Shown here piece after piece: positions 17,341 through 25,964 of a stretch of 64,000 nt of DNA. A program made the position numbers and the translations under genes. The DNA is from Spirochaetales bacterium (GTDB taxonomy: Bacteria; Spirochaetota; Spirochaetia; Sphaerochaetales; Sphaerochaetaceae), in NCBI GenBank assembly GCA_022788185.1, contig JALEVV010000027.1:1-64000 (forward strand), given 5' to 3'. The notes beneath the pieces were generated by a model, which made no database searches, was not told where the DNA came from, and was given only the letters and a program-made list of their open reading frames with translations. Position 1 is the stretch's first letter. Every line of letters starts with the position of its first letter.

Positions 17341-18347
17341 TGGCTTATCTGAGAAAACTGGTTAAACTTGCAGCCCTGCTGGCATCCGGAAACGGGGTAA
17401 CGGTTAATGAACTCCTGAATAACAGTGAATTTGGATATCACAGCAGATCGAGCATCTATCAGGATTTCAGGAATCTTGAGAACAGCTTTGGGTTATTTCC
17501 TGAAAGATCGGATGAGTTAAGGGGAAAAAGCGGCAGGGAAGCAGTATACAGGATAGACGGTGAACAATGGAAAAACTTCCGTTCAGAGTTCATTACATGT
17601 ACATTCGATACCAAGGACAGACGGCGTCTTGCATTTCTTCTCGAAAGCATAGGAAGCACTTCCCCGTTATTCGATGTTTCCGCTGATGATGTCATTGTCA
17701 AACTGCAGGGCTTACTTGGTGACATTAATGTCAGACCATCACGATACGGAGGGTATTTCAGCCTTGATACTGCCATGATCCTGGATAAGCTTCTGGAAGC
17801 TCAGGACACGAAGAAACTGATCAACATCACATATGATGGGACAGAAAGGGAAGTATTCGTCATAAGATGCTTCGTCTTTTCCGGTGGTACATACTGCTAT
17901 GTGATGAAAAAAACAGGATGGGTGTACATGATGTCCATTCCACGGATTGAAAGGGTCGGGCCGGGACAGCTTCTGAATACCAGAAACATACCTTACCCTG
18001 AACCAAGTATCGATGTGGAAAAAGCCCTTGCCGATCCTTTCGGGATTGTCAGGGGAGAAACTGAGTTTGATGCAGTTGTCCGGCTGAGTGACACACAGGC
18101 ATTCTATGAAAAGGAAAAACTTTGGCCTGACAGCGTTTCAATTGAAAGGAAAGGGGACCACTGGCTTTTCAAAGTCCATACATGCGGAGTATACTGGCTT
18201 AAAAGATGGGTAATGTCCCTGGGGACTGAAGCGGAACTGCTGGAGCCCGGCTGGCTTAGGGATGAGATAAGGTCTGACATGGAAACAATGTCAGTTCTGT
18301 ATAATGGTCATGAAAAAGGAGAAAACTCATGGACTGTCAGCAATTGA
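17341..18347 (+). CDS. WYL-domain transcriptional regulator
   Basis: The ATG at 17341 follows GGAGG and is preferred over 17268. The 335-residue product has an N-terminal winged-helix (AYLRKLVKLAALLASGNGVT, then RSSIYQDFRNLE), a central WYL module (LINITYDGTEREVFVIRCFV, YMMSIPRIERV) and the C-terminal WCX extension (GVYWLKRWVMSLGTEAELLE). WYL proteins sense ligands or nucleic acids and commonly control phage-defence loci. Its 3' end overlaps the next gene by 19 bases. The adjacent palindrome is its probable binding site. Confidence 0.85.
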
Positions 18348-19099
18348 TAAGAGATCAGGAACTGGTTAACGATTACGTAAAGCGGATAGGGGAAAGCTTT
18401 ATTGCCGAATCCGGCAGTAAGGCATACCCGATATATGATGGTGTGATGAATCCGCAGCTTTATGCAGAAGCTAAACCGAGGATTTCATGGGTTCTGAAGG
18501 AGCCATACGATGTGATTGACGCTGATGGTACCCCGAAAGGAGGGGACTGGCCACTGAGTGCCATTTATGATACGGAAAATGTTTATGACAAAATAAAAGG
18601 AAACCGGACACTGAATACCATGTCGTATGTAACTTATGGAATCATGAACAACCTGGAATACGCTGATATGCCGTGGATATACGAAGACCCTGCTGTTGCC
18701 AACTCATTAAAATCAATAGTTCATATGAATATCAGCAAATTCCCCGCCAAAACATACACATCTATGGGAAATCTTGCTGCATATTATGAAACCTGGCGTC
18801 CGATCCTGCTTTTCCAACTGAAGGTATATAAACCTCAGGTCGTGATATTCGGTAACGTAATGCCATATTTTCAGAAAGATCTCGGACTGGAAGAAATCAT
18901 GAAATCTGATGATGATAGAATGGTTAATTATGCAGTGAAGGATAACTGCCTCTATATTGATGCATGGCATCCCTGTCTGCGGGGGAAGTCAGATGCCTAT
19001 AAAGAGAAATACGTGAATGGTATTGTAAAAACTGTAATGGAACACGCCTCAGAAATAAACCTTGATTTTCCTGCAAATCCGTTTAAGCCAGGCTTTTGA
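18329..19099 (+). CDS. Uracil-DNA-glycosylase-like protein of a defence locus
   Basis: A 256-residue protein with no annotated domain that I am sure of. Its order of motifs suggests the UDG superfamily fold: ISWVLKEPYD (first loop), NISKFPAKTYTS (the Asn-containing segment), KPQVVIFGNVMPYF (the central strand before the G loop) and YIDAWHPCLRGKS (the HPS-like motif with His). The catalytic loop is not canonical, so the enzyme may bind rather than excise bases. It overlaps the WYL gene and converges with the HNH gene, their 3' ends overlapping by 17 bases. Confidence 0.55.
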   Translation: MDCQQLIRDQELVNDYVKRIGESFIAESGSKAYPIYDGVMNPQLYAEAKPRISWVLKEPYDVIDADGTPKGGDWPLSAIYDTENVYDKIKGNRTLNTMSYVTYGIMNNLEYADMPWIYEDPAVANSLKSIVHMNISKFPAKTYTSMGNLAAYYETWRPILLFQLKVYKPQVVIFGNVMPYFQKDLGLEEIMKSDDDRMVNYAVKDNCLYIDAWHPCLRGKSDAYKEKYVNGIVKTVMEHASEINLDFPANPFKPGF

Positions 19100-20072
19100 T
19101 CAGCAGGCTTTCAACGATATCGTCATCTGAGAGACTGTCATTAGGCTTGAAGTTGTAAACATACTGATTATGATAGCTCAGGAAATCGCCGACACCGTCC
19201 GGAACTTCCCTGAGCTTAATTGTATCATCGATGTGGAGCCTGTTGAAATTGCTCCACATCTGCTTTGATTGCTGCTCTGGGAGAATGATGTTCCCGGTCT
19301 TTGGTGAGAAAGAGATGATGCCCCTGTCGAATAGCTTGTCAAAGTTAGGCGTCAGCAGGAGAGAGTTCCTGGGATCAACACGTTCCTCGTTCGTGGATTC
19401 TCTCCATGGTTTGATATGGCTGGCAATTAGCCAGTCCGTATCATCAACACCGGTAACCGCACACTGACTGTGCCAGAAGGAAATCACATCCTTCCTGTAC
19501 TGAGTCTGGGCAGTCCTGACATTCATCAGAAGCTTTGATTCCGTTTTTTCAGGGACCACGATCTTACCATATGAGGGACTGACTGTCTGGACTTCATCCG
19601 AGGTAATGATCTTCTTCTCTGCAAATGAGTGTATTGCAGCCCATTCAGGAAGATCAAAGATAACATGTGATGGTTTTCCCGGCTCCCAGTTGATCTGCAT
19701 TCTCAGAGGTACGGCCCTTCCATAGTAAATATATGGCTGTTTCCTTGCTTTCTGGATTAACACGAATGTGTCGTGGGTACCGTCCTGAAGCTTTTTCTCT
19801 GCTGCCTTCTGACTGTTCTGCCCGGACCAGACCAGCAGGGACCCATCAAGGTGATCCTCATAGTTCTGAACGGAGTATGTGTCTTTTTCAAGAGTGACAA
19901 GCAGGATCTGAAAATCTGAATTCCTGCGGGTAAGAACACCCTTGCGGGAGATTGCGGTAACATCACAGTCCATCAGTTTTGCAAGATCCATGAGGGTATA
20001 GCTTTCACCCAATATGAGGGCATCCCTCAGTTTTCTTGCATAGCCATCCTGTTTTTCCGCAACACCATTCAT
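19083..20072 (-). CDS. HNH endonuclease with DUF3427-like domain
   Basis: A 329-residue protein. The N-terminus has a short helix-turn-helix-like region (LMDLAKLMDCDVTAISRKG). The middle (LLVWSGQNSQKAAEK, then FVLIQKARKQPYIYYGRAVP) resembles DUF3427, a probable DNA-reading module also found at the end of some defence helicases. The C-terminus is an HNH_2 nuclease: CAVTGVDDTDWLIASHIKPW, DPRNSLLLTPNFDKLFDRG. Together these suggest a restriction-type nuclease that recognises a site or modification. It is transcribed towards the UDG-like gene. Confidence 0.75.
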   Translation of the reverse strand: MNGVAEKQDGYARKLRDALILGESYTLMDLAKLMDCDVTAISRKGVLTRRNSDFQILLVTLEKDTYSVQNYEDHLDGSLLVWSGQNSQKAAEKKLQDGTHDTFVLIQKARKQPYIYYGRAVPLRMQINWEPGKPSHVIFDLPEWAAIHSFAEKKIITSDEVQTVSPSYGKIVVPEKTESKLLMNVRTAQTQYRKDVISFWHSQCAVTGVDDTDWLIASHIKPWRESTNEERVDPRNSLLLTPNFDKLFDRGIISFSPKTGNIILPEQQSKQMWSNFNRLHIDDTIKLREVPDGVGDFLSYHNQYVYNFKPNDSLSDDDIVESLLIKSLA

Positions 20073-20139
20073 ACCTGCCAGGGTACCACAGAATCTGAAG
20101 CACTGCCAGATCTTTGCTGTAGGAATGTAAACAGCAATA

Positions 20140-20160
20140 ACATATAATATAGGTATATGT
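20140..20160. promoter_or_regulatory. Inverted repeat in the divergent HNH promoter region
   Basis: ACATATA (20140-20146) and TATATGT (20154-20160) form an inverted repeat with a TAATATAGG-type spacer. It sits in the 259-base gap between two divergent HNH genes, where promoters and an operator are expected. Confidence 0.3.
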
Positions 20161-20331
20161 AAGTATCGTTTGGATGCCTAAGTAAGTGATAGCTACTGCT
20201 TGTATGCTTTTTCTGTTTTGCGACTATTGAATTTGTATTAACATGTATGAAGTGGGAATGAATCTGAAAAGGAGACATTGCCACATTAATCCTATGAAGA
20301 TTATAGGACTGTCTGATAAAGAGGAATAATT

Positions 20332-21120
20332 ATGACTGAAGAACTGTACCTTGATTACCTGAGATATATTTATCGACAAAAAAATGGTTCATTCCTTGCT
20401 GACAGCTCTGTAAAAAAATATGGCAATGAAGCAATGCGACTCATTAATGGGTATATCGTGAAGCATTCATCTGCTATTGGTGTTTCATCCTTATATGAAG
20501 TAAATGATATTTTTCAATTACGGGCCATCAAAGATATGCTGATGAATGATCCTGGTTTTGTGAGGGTTGATACTGATGGACATCGTATGTATTCTGTTGG
20601 TTTGAAAAGATATACTGAATTTGCTGAAGGGGAATTGTTTAAAGGTCAGGAAAAGATTCTCTACAAATTGGATAAGCCTGAGCCTGTTATTCTGCAAGAT
20701 GCTGAAGCAATTGCTAAAGAGAGCGTTAAGAAAGTGATAACCACTCATGAACGGGATAGAATCAAGGTTATTCAGGTGGAGAAGGCCTGTAACTATACCT
20801 GTCAGATTGATCCTGAACACAAGACTTTCATCGTTGACAGAACCACCCATCAATATATGGAAGGACACCATATCATCCCGTTAAGTATGCAAGGAGAGTT
20901 TATGTACAGCCTTGATTGTTACGCAAACATTATTGTGCTTTGTCCTACCTGCCACAGGTTTTTTCATTATGCTGAAAAATCAAAAAGAACAGATAAACTT
21001 AAGATGCTTTACGATGAGCGAGCAGAGCGTTTGTGCAATTCAGGGATAAAACTTGACCGCCATGATTTCCTGGAACTCGTTGATCGAAGTTCTTCAGGCA
21101 TTGTCTATAGTTACAGTTAA
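20332..21120 (+). CDS. HNH endonuclease
   Basis: A 262-residue protein preceded by AGAGGAA. The N-terminal 130 residues start with a phage-integrase-like sequence (YLDYLRYIYRQKNGS) but carry no catalytic motif of that family. The C-terminal part is an HNH nuclease: CNYTCQIDPEHKTF, YMEGHHIIPLSMQG (His pair near 176-178), YANIIVLCPTCHRFFHYAE. The gene is clearly more AT-rich than its neighbours, which suggests recent transfer. A second, related HNH gene follows at once. Confidence 0.8.
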   Translation: MTEELYLDYLRYIYRQKNGSFLADSSVKKYGNEAMRLINGYIVKHSSAIGVSSLYEVNDIFQLRAIKDMLMNDPGFVRVDTDGHRMYSVGLKRYTEFAEGELFKGQEKILYKLDKPEPVILQDAEAIAKESVKKVITTHERDRIKVIQVEKACNYTCQIDPEHKTFIVDRTTHQYMEGHHIIPLSMQGEFMYSLDCYANIIVLCPTCHRFFHYAEKSKRTDKLKMLYDERAERLCNSGIKLDRHDFLELVDRSSSGIVYSYS

Positions 21121-21169
21121 AGCCAAATTTCTGATGGATGGTGAAATAGGAGGTTTGAGTCAAGTAATC

Positions 21170-22033
21170 ATGAAGCAGGTCGTCATACCACCTTTAAACT
21201 TTACCAACTCCCGTCCAATGGAGTTCAATACTTATTCTCCTGAGCAGCACGCATGTGTTGTTTATGGCTGGATGGTGGATGGAAAGACAAATCGTGAACT
21301 TGACAGTCAGTACCTGTGTCCGGGGCATAATTACCATGGGTATCAGTCGATGGGTATTCTTCATTACCTGGGACTGGTACGTGAGCATCAGGGGATTTTC
21401 AGGGGAATGACACCGTTTGAGATACTGGCAAGCCTTTCCGAATACGCTTCTGATCCGAACTACTGCATGATCTTCTATTACATCAGGGACTATATTGCTG
21501 CACATGGCTCCGTGGTGGATCTTGATTGCAGTGAAGTGGAAAAGAGTTTCCCGAAGGATTCCCTTCGTGAGCAGTCCTGGATTAAGAATACCTGGACCAG
21601 AAATGTAATGGATAATGATATCAACGGAAGGCTGATATCATTGTCTGATGAGGGTGGGGCAGACAAGACCATCATGTGCAGGGATGTTGTTTATCACTAC
21701 AGTTCACAGACCATTAAGGAATCCCTGAAATGTCTTTATGATTTTCACTGTCAGGTCTGCGGTGAAGTCATACTTCGGACAGGCTGGAGCGGTAAGTACT
21801 CCAGATCAGAGCAATGGGTATACCTGAATGCGGATGTGCATCACATCCTTCCATTGTCAAAGCATGGTCCCGATCTCAGGTCCAATATGCTTTGTCTCTG
21901 TCCCACATGTCACAGGAAATTCCATACAGGTGAGTTTGAACTCCGGAATAAAGGTAAGGATACCATCTGTGTTGATCAGCTGCTTGGAATGGAAAAGCAG
22001 ATAACCAAAAAACACGTAATTGAATTGTATTAA
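21170..22033 (+). CDS. HNH endonuclease, second copy type
   Basis: The ORF track opens at 21053 inside the previous gene; I prefer ATG 21170, though ATG 21134 is possible and GGAGG at 21149 fits neither spacing perfectly. The product is about 287 residues. The first half (MEFNTYSPEQHACVVYGWM, then YHGYQSMGILHYLGL) is unassigned. The second half ends in an HNH module like that of the preceding gene: CQVCGEVILRTG, ADVHHILPLSKHGPD, NMLCLCPTCHRKFHTGE. Thirteen bases separate it from the oxidoreductase gene. Confidence 0.75.
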   Translation: MKQVVIPPLNFTNSRPMEFNTYSPEQHACVVYGWMVDGKTNRELDSQYLCPGHNYHGYQSMGILHYLGLVREHQGIFRGMTPFEILASLSEYASDPNYCMIFYYIRDYIAAHGSVVDLDCSEVEKSFPKDSLREQSWIKNTWTRNVMDNDINGRLISLSDEGGADKTIMCRDVVYHYSSQTIKESLKCLYDFHCQVCGEVILRTGWSGKYSRSEQWVYLNADVHHILPLSKHGPDLRSNMLCLCPTCHRKFHTGEFELRNKGKDTICVDQLLGMEKQITKKHVIELY

Positions 22034-22046
22034 GAGGTAGTTATTT

Positions 22047-23048
22047 ATGAACGTATCATTCGAAGAACTCTTCTCCGTGATGAAGGAGAAGCTTGTAAAG
22101 CATGGATGCTCTGAGGAAATTGCTGAAAGATCGGCAAGGAATCTTGCTTCTTCCACCAGAGATGGTGTGATGTCCCATGGAGTCTACAGGTTTACACGTC
22201 TTGTTTCCATGATAGACAGGGGGATAGTGAAGGCTGATGAGAAGCCGGTATGTGTAAAGAGTCTCGGCGCCATTGAGGTATGGGACGGTAAGTACGGTGT
22301 TGGAAACACCAATGCAGAGGATGCCATGAACAGGGCCATTGAGCTTGCTAATAAGAATGGTATCGGATGCGTTGCCATGAAAAACACCAACCACTGGATG
22401 AGAGGCGGAGCCTTCGGTATTCAGGCAGCGGAGAAGGGCTTTGCATCAATCTGCTGGACCAATACGATTCCGAACCTTGTTCCCTGGGGAGCCAGAAGCA
22501 AGGAGGTCGGAAACAATCCTCTCGTGATGGGTGTACCTTATGGAGACAGGTTCGTCATTTTTGACGGTGCAATGTCCCAGTTCTCCTACGGAGCACTGGA
22601 CAAGGCAATCATGGCCGGTAAGAAGCTTCCCGTACCGGGTGGTTATGATAAGGATGGAAAGATTACCGATGATCCCAAGGCGATTGCCGAATCGGGAAGA
22701 ATGTTCCCCACCGGATACTGGAAGGGCTCCAGTATATCGATTCTGATGGACATGATGCTTGCCTGCCTTGCCGAGGGTGATACCGTAAAGGATATCGGTG
22801 ACAGGGGCAGATCTCCCATGGATGAGTGCGGGCTATCCCAGATCTTCATGGTTTTCAAAGTCAGTGACAGGGAATATGCCGATGCTGCAATTGCAAGAAT
22901 CTGTGAATCGGTCAAGGATGCGGTGCCTGCCGAAGGCGTAAAAGAAGTCTACTATCCCAGTGAAAGACTCTTTGCCACCAGAGAAAGAAGCCTGAAGGAA
23001 GGAATGGAAATTCAGGATAAGGTCTGGGAGGAGATAAAAGCACTCTGA
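22047..23048 (+). CDS. Ldh-family (malate/ureidoglycolate/diketogulonate type) NAD(P) oxidoreductase
   Basis: A 333-residue member of the Ldh_2 family, whose members reduce 2-keto acids such as 2,3-diketo-L-gulonate or oxidise malate, lactate or ureidoglycolate. Diagnostic stretches are SHGVYRFTRLVSMIDRG (the conserved substrate His-Gly near 52), NHWMRGGAFGIQAAEKGF, TNTIPNLVPWGARSKEVGNN and FPTGYWKGSSISILMD. Closest in feel to YiaK/DlgD. It is a metabolic gene inside a defence island, only 13 bases after an HNH gene, so it may have been carried along or cotranscribed by chance. Confidence 0.85.
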   Translation: MNVSFEELFSVMKEKLVKHGCSEEIAERSARNLASSTRDGVMSHGVYRFTRLVSMIDRGIVKADEKPVCVKSLGAIEVWDGKYGVGNTNAEDAMNRAIELANKNGIGCVAMKNTNHWMRGGAFGIQAAEKGFASICWTNTIPNLVPWGARSKEVGNNPLVMGVPYGDRFVIFDGAMSQFSYGALDKAIMAGKKLPVPGGYDKDGKITDDPKAIAESGRMFPTGYWKGSSISILMDMMLACLAEGDTVKDIGDRGRSPMDECGLSQIFMVFKVSDREYADAAIARICESVKDAVPAEGVKEVYYPSERLFATRERSLKEGMEIQDKVWEEIKAL

Positions 23049-23050
23049 TA

Positions 23051-23080
23051 TTGTTTTGCATCCGATAATGAAATTATAAT
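23051..23080 (+). promoter_or_regulatory. Candidate promoter of the Druantia-like operon
   Basis: TTGTTT (23051-23056) and a consensus TATAAT (23075-23080) are 18 bases apart. The downstream gene starts at 23122 after GGAGG. Confidence 0.5.
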
Positions 23081-23121
23081 ATCCTTGTTAGCACATCATT
23101 TAGAACTGTGTTGGAGGGGTA

Positions 23122-25950
23122 ATGTTATCAAAATATAGTGTGGAGAAAGCTTTCAGTGAACCGATAATTGGGACTGTGGCTTTCTCCGAAAATGAGATTG
23201 AGTATACCAAGGATAAGACCCGCAAATGTGTAGAAAAGTATTGTATTTCCAGTAAGGATGTTTCTCCTGACAATGACAGATTGGTTTTCCTTGGATGTGT
23301 GAATGCACTCAAGGAATGGGAAAAAGCTGATACTAAAAGCCTGTTTGCCTATTTGGCAAAAACTTTCGATACTGCTGAAGTAACTAAGTTCAGGAAATAT
23401 ATCTGTTCTGTCATAGACAGACTCTCCAATACAGATTTGTTTGTAGTAAAGGAAGGGAAGAATTACTACGCAACACTTCTGTTTCATTCCCTTGCCCCAA
23501 AGGAGTCGGCATACAGTTTTTTTGAACTTTGCTGGAATATTTTCTGCAATGAGCTGGGAGAGGTTTATGTTCCGGAGAATCTGATATATCAGAAAATGGC
23601 AGCCAAACTCAAGGAACTGTTTTCCGAAACAACTGAAAAAAGTGAAACTGAAATCTGTCAGATGAAACTAGGCTCCAATGTTTATTCCTTATTTTTGGGA
23701 ATGAAGGTGATGGCAAGGGAAAAACCGGAGCTGCTTGCGCGACTTATCGACAGAGTTATATGTCTTATTGATAAACTGTTCTATGGTCAGAAACTTGACC
23801 ATAACATTGATTATCTCTCTAAACTCGTTGCCTCATGGTGGAAATGCGAGAAGCAAAACACTCTGGGGGAAGAAGTTCGTACTGTACATGGCAGACAGGC
23901 CATTGTATCTGATGAAAGAAACATAATTCCTCATTTCAGATATAACGATGAAGATGAAGTAGTATTGGAGATACCTGCTTTTGCCATCGATGTTGATAGA
24001 AAATGTGATGTAATCCTTCGAATCCATAATGATGAGGATAGCAGTTATTGCGACCAGAAAATGCATGTCAGGACATCTGGATTATTATGTTCCGTTAAAG
24101 CATTTGAAGTGCCACTGGATAAATATCATTTTCCCATGCTTCGAGTTGAAATCTGGGCTGATAACAGATGCGTCCATAACTCAAAACATTCATTGTACAG
24201 GGATTTCATAGTATTCTCAGATAAGGGAAGAGAGATACGGCATCAGATCATTCAGCCAGGCAGATATTTCATGTACTGTCTGGCTTCCGGAGAGCTGAAG
24301 CAGAATCCGGATCTGGAGAAGTGCGCTAAGTATTTGTATGAATTTGAGGCAAAAGAAGGTGATGTACTCAGGAGTGGAAGTTATGCTGTATTTTTCAGTG
24401 ATGGGAAAAACAAAGCTGAGCTATGGATGGATTCTTCCATATGCAAGAATATCAGCTTCATTCTTAACGGTATCCCTTATTCTGTGGTTGATGGTGAAAT
24501 AAATATTGTACTTAACAGATTCGAAAACATAAATGATTATGGGATATCAATAAACAGCACAAATTTTCGTCTGGGGGAGTTTAACTTTACTGAAAGAGAG
24601 CAATGGTATTCATTTAACCTGACAGATTGCTGTATGCCAGGAGAACCAGTATATATTCGTGTGTTCAGGTTCTCTTCAAATAAAACCGTGTTTGAGCTTT
24701 ATCTGATACGGTTTGAAGATGTTAATCTAGAATTCAATCAAAAGTATTACTATGGTTCCTATTCAGGCAACGTAAAATTCAGGACGGCAAGATTTGATGA
24801 GTGCAGAAACTTCTGCTCCGTCGATGATCAGGTATTAATTCCTTTTGGAAAAGGAGAAATAGCCATTGACATACCTTCTGTATCCTGGAAAATGACAGGA
24901 TTTGGGCTTATGACTTCTGAGATTTCCCATCCTCTGTGGTATGAGAACATAAGTCCTGCTGCTGTAATGGAGTTTTCAGTTCCAGCCGGAATGGATAAAA
25001 CTCTGGTTCTGTCTGATCAGGGGAATGTACAAATTAATAAGAAAGGTGAGTATCTGATTGGTGCATATCTTCATGAGCTTCGGGCAAATGGACAGAAAGA
25101 ATCAGTGACAGCTTTTCTAAAACTGTCCGAAGGGAATATGCTTCCCATGTTTGAATGCTGCCTAAAGGAAAAATTCATTTCACCTCCTGTAATAATAGCC
25201 GGAAGTGATTGCAGAATTAGCTGGTATAACAAGGAGTATTTTGTCGGTCCTAAGGATTCCCGCTTCAGAGTTGATCTGGAGACTCCTACCGGAATACGTA
25301 AGGACATATTTCCCAATCCCGTTAATTTTCAGTCTTATTATTTTCCCGAAGTGGAAGGAAAGTGTTCCTGCAAGGTAATATATCTTAAGGAATATGGATT
25401 TGAAATCGAAGATCAGGTGGTTCTATGTCTTGATTTCTTCGCGGGTGATGAAAAATCTGTCAGGTTCAGGAATAAATCGTTTAAGCTCGACAGAGTAATC
25501 TTAAAAAACAGCTCTGAAATACGAAGCATTACATGGATTAATGTTGACCGTATTTCTTTTGATCAGGAGCTAAATAGATATACATGTACTTTGTACTTCA
25601 TGAATAAAGGAAACCGTATTGATTTCTACCGACATTATGATACTCAGACAAAGCTGACTCCTGTCGGATTTGATCTTCTTGAAGACGGAAGAATTAAACT
25701 GGTTCATGGATGTGATACAGGAATGGGAAAACCTTTCTATCTGGAGAATAATGGTCATTTGTCTCCTGTTGGAGATATGGAAATTGAATACTTCCTTCCT
25801 TATACATTTGTGATCCAGGAAAAGAAAGTAATCAAGCGGAATGCTGATTCAGATAATATTCATAGTTCAATCGAGCAAAAGAAAGACAGAGTTCCGAAGA
25901 CAATTTATGTTTCATCGGAGAAAATCAAAAAGTCAGGTTACAGGATATAA
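23122..25950 (+). CDS. Large protein upstream of DUF1998 helicase (DruH-like candidate)
   Basis: A 942-residue protein without recognisable catalytic motifs, transmembrane segments or signal peptide. The first 270 residues look helical; the remainder is rich in beta strands with repeated aromatic-charged patterns (VVLEIPAFAIDVDRKCDVIL, MLRVEIWADNRCVHNS), suggesting stacked beta-sandwich units. It is followed after 14 bases by a giant DUF1998 helicase. A big unknown protein plus such a helicase is the Druantia type III gene order (DruH, DruE); that assignment rests on size and context only. Base composition is lower in G+C than in the core genes. Confidence 0.55.
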   Translation: MLSKYSVEKAFSEPIIGTVAFSENEIEYTKDKTRKCVEKYCISSKDVSPDNDRLVFLGCVNALKEWEKADTKSLFAYLAKTFDTAEVTKFRKYICSVIDRLSNTDLFVVKEGKNYYATLLFHSLAPKESAYSFFELCWNIFCNELGEVYVPENLIYQKMAAKLKELFSETTEKSETEICQMKLGSNVYSLFLGMKVMAREKPELLARLIDRVICLIDKLFYGQKLDHNIDYLSKLVASWWKCEKQNTLGEEVRTVHGRQAIVSDERNIIPHFRYNDEDEVVLEIPAFAIDVDRKCDVILRIHNDEDSSYCDQKMHVRTSGLLCSVKAFEVPLDKYHFPMLRVEIWADNRCVHNSKHSLYRDFIVFSDKGREIRHQIIQPGRYFMYCLASGELKQNPDLEKCAKYLYEFEAKEGDVLRSGSYAVFFSDGKNKAELWMDSSICKNISFILNGIPYSVVDGEINIVLNRFENINDYGISINSTNFRLGEFNFTEREQWYSFNLTDCCMPGEPVYIRVFRFSSNKTVFELYLIRFEDVNLEFNQKYYYGSYSGNVKFRTARFDECRNFCSVDDQVLIPFGKGEIAIDIPSVSWKMTGFGLMTSEISHPLWYENISPAAVMEFSVPAGMDKTLVLSDQGNVQINKKGEYLIGAYLHELRANGQKESVTAFLKLSEGNMLPMFECCLKEKFISPPVIIAGSDCRISWYNKEYFVGPKDSRFRVDLETPTGIRKDIFPNPVNFQSYYFPEVEGKCSCKVIYLKEYGFEIEDQVVLCLDFFAGDEKSVRFRNKSFKLDRVILKNSSEIRSITWINVDRISFDQELNRYTCTLYFMNKGNRIDFYRHYDTQTKLTPVGFDLLEDGRIKLVHGCDTGMGKPFYLENNGHLSPVGDMEIEYFLPYTFVIQEKKVIKRNADSDNIHSSIEQKKDRVPKTIYVSSEKIKKSGYRI

Positions 25951-25964
25951 CCAGGGAGGAAAGG

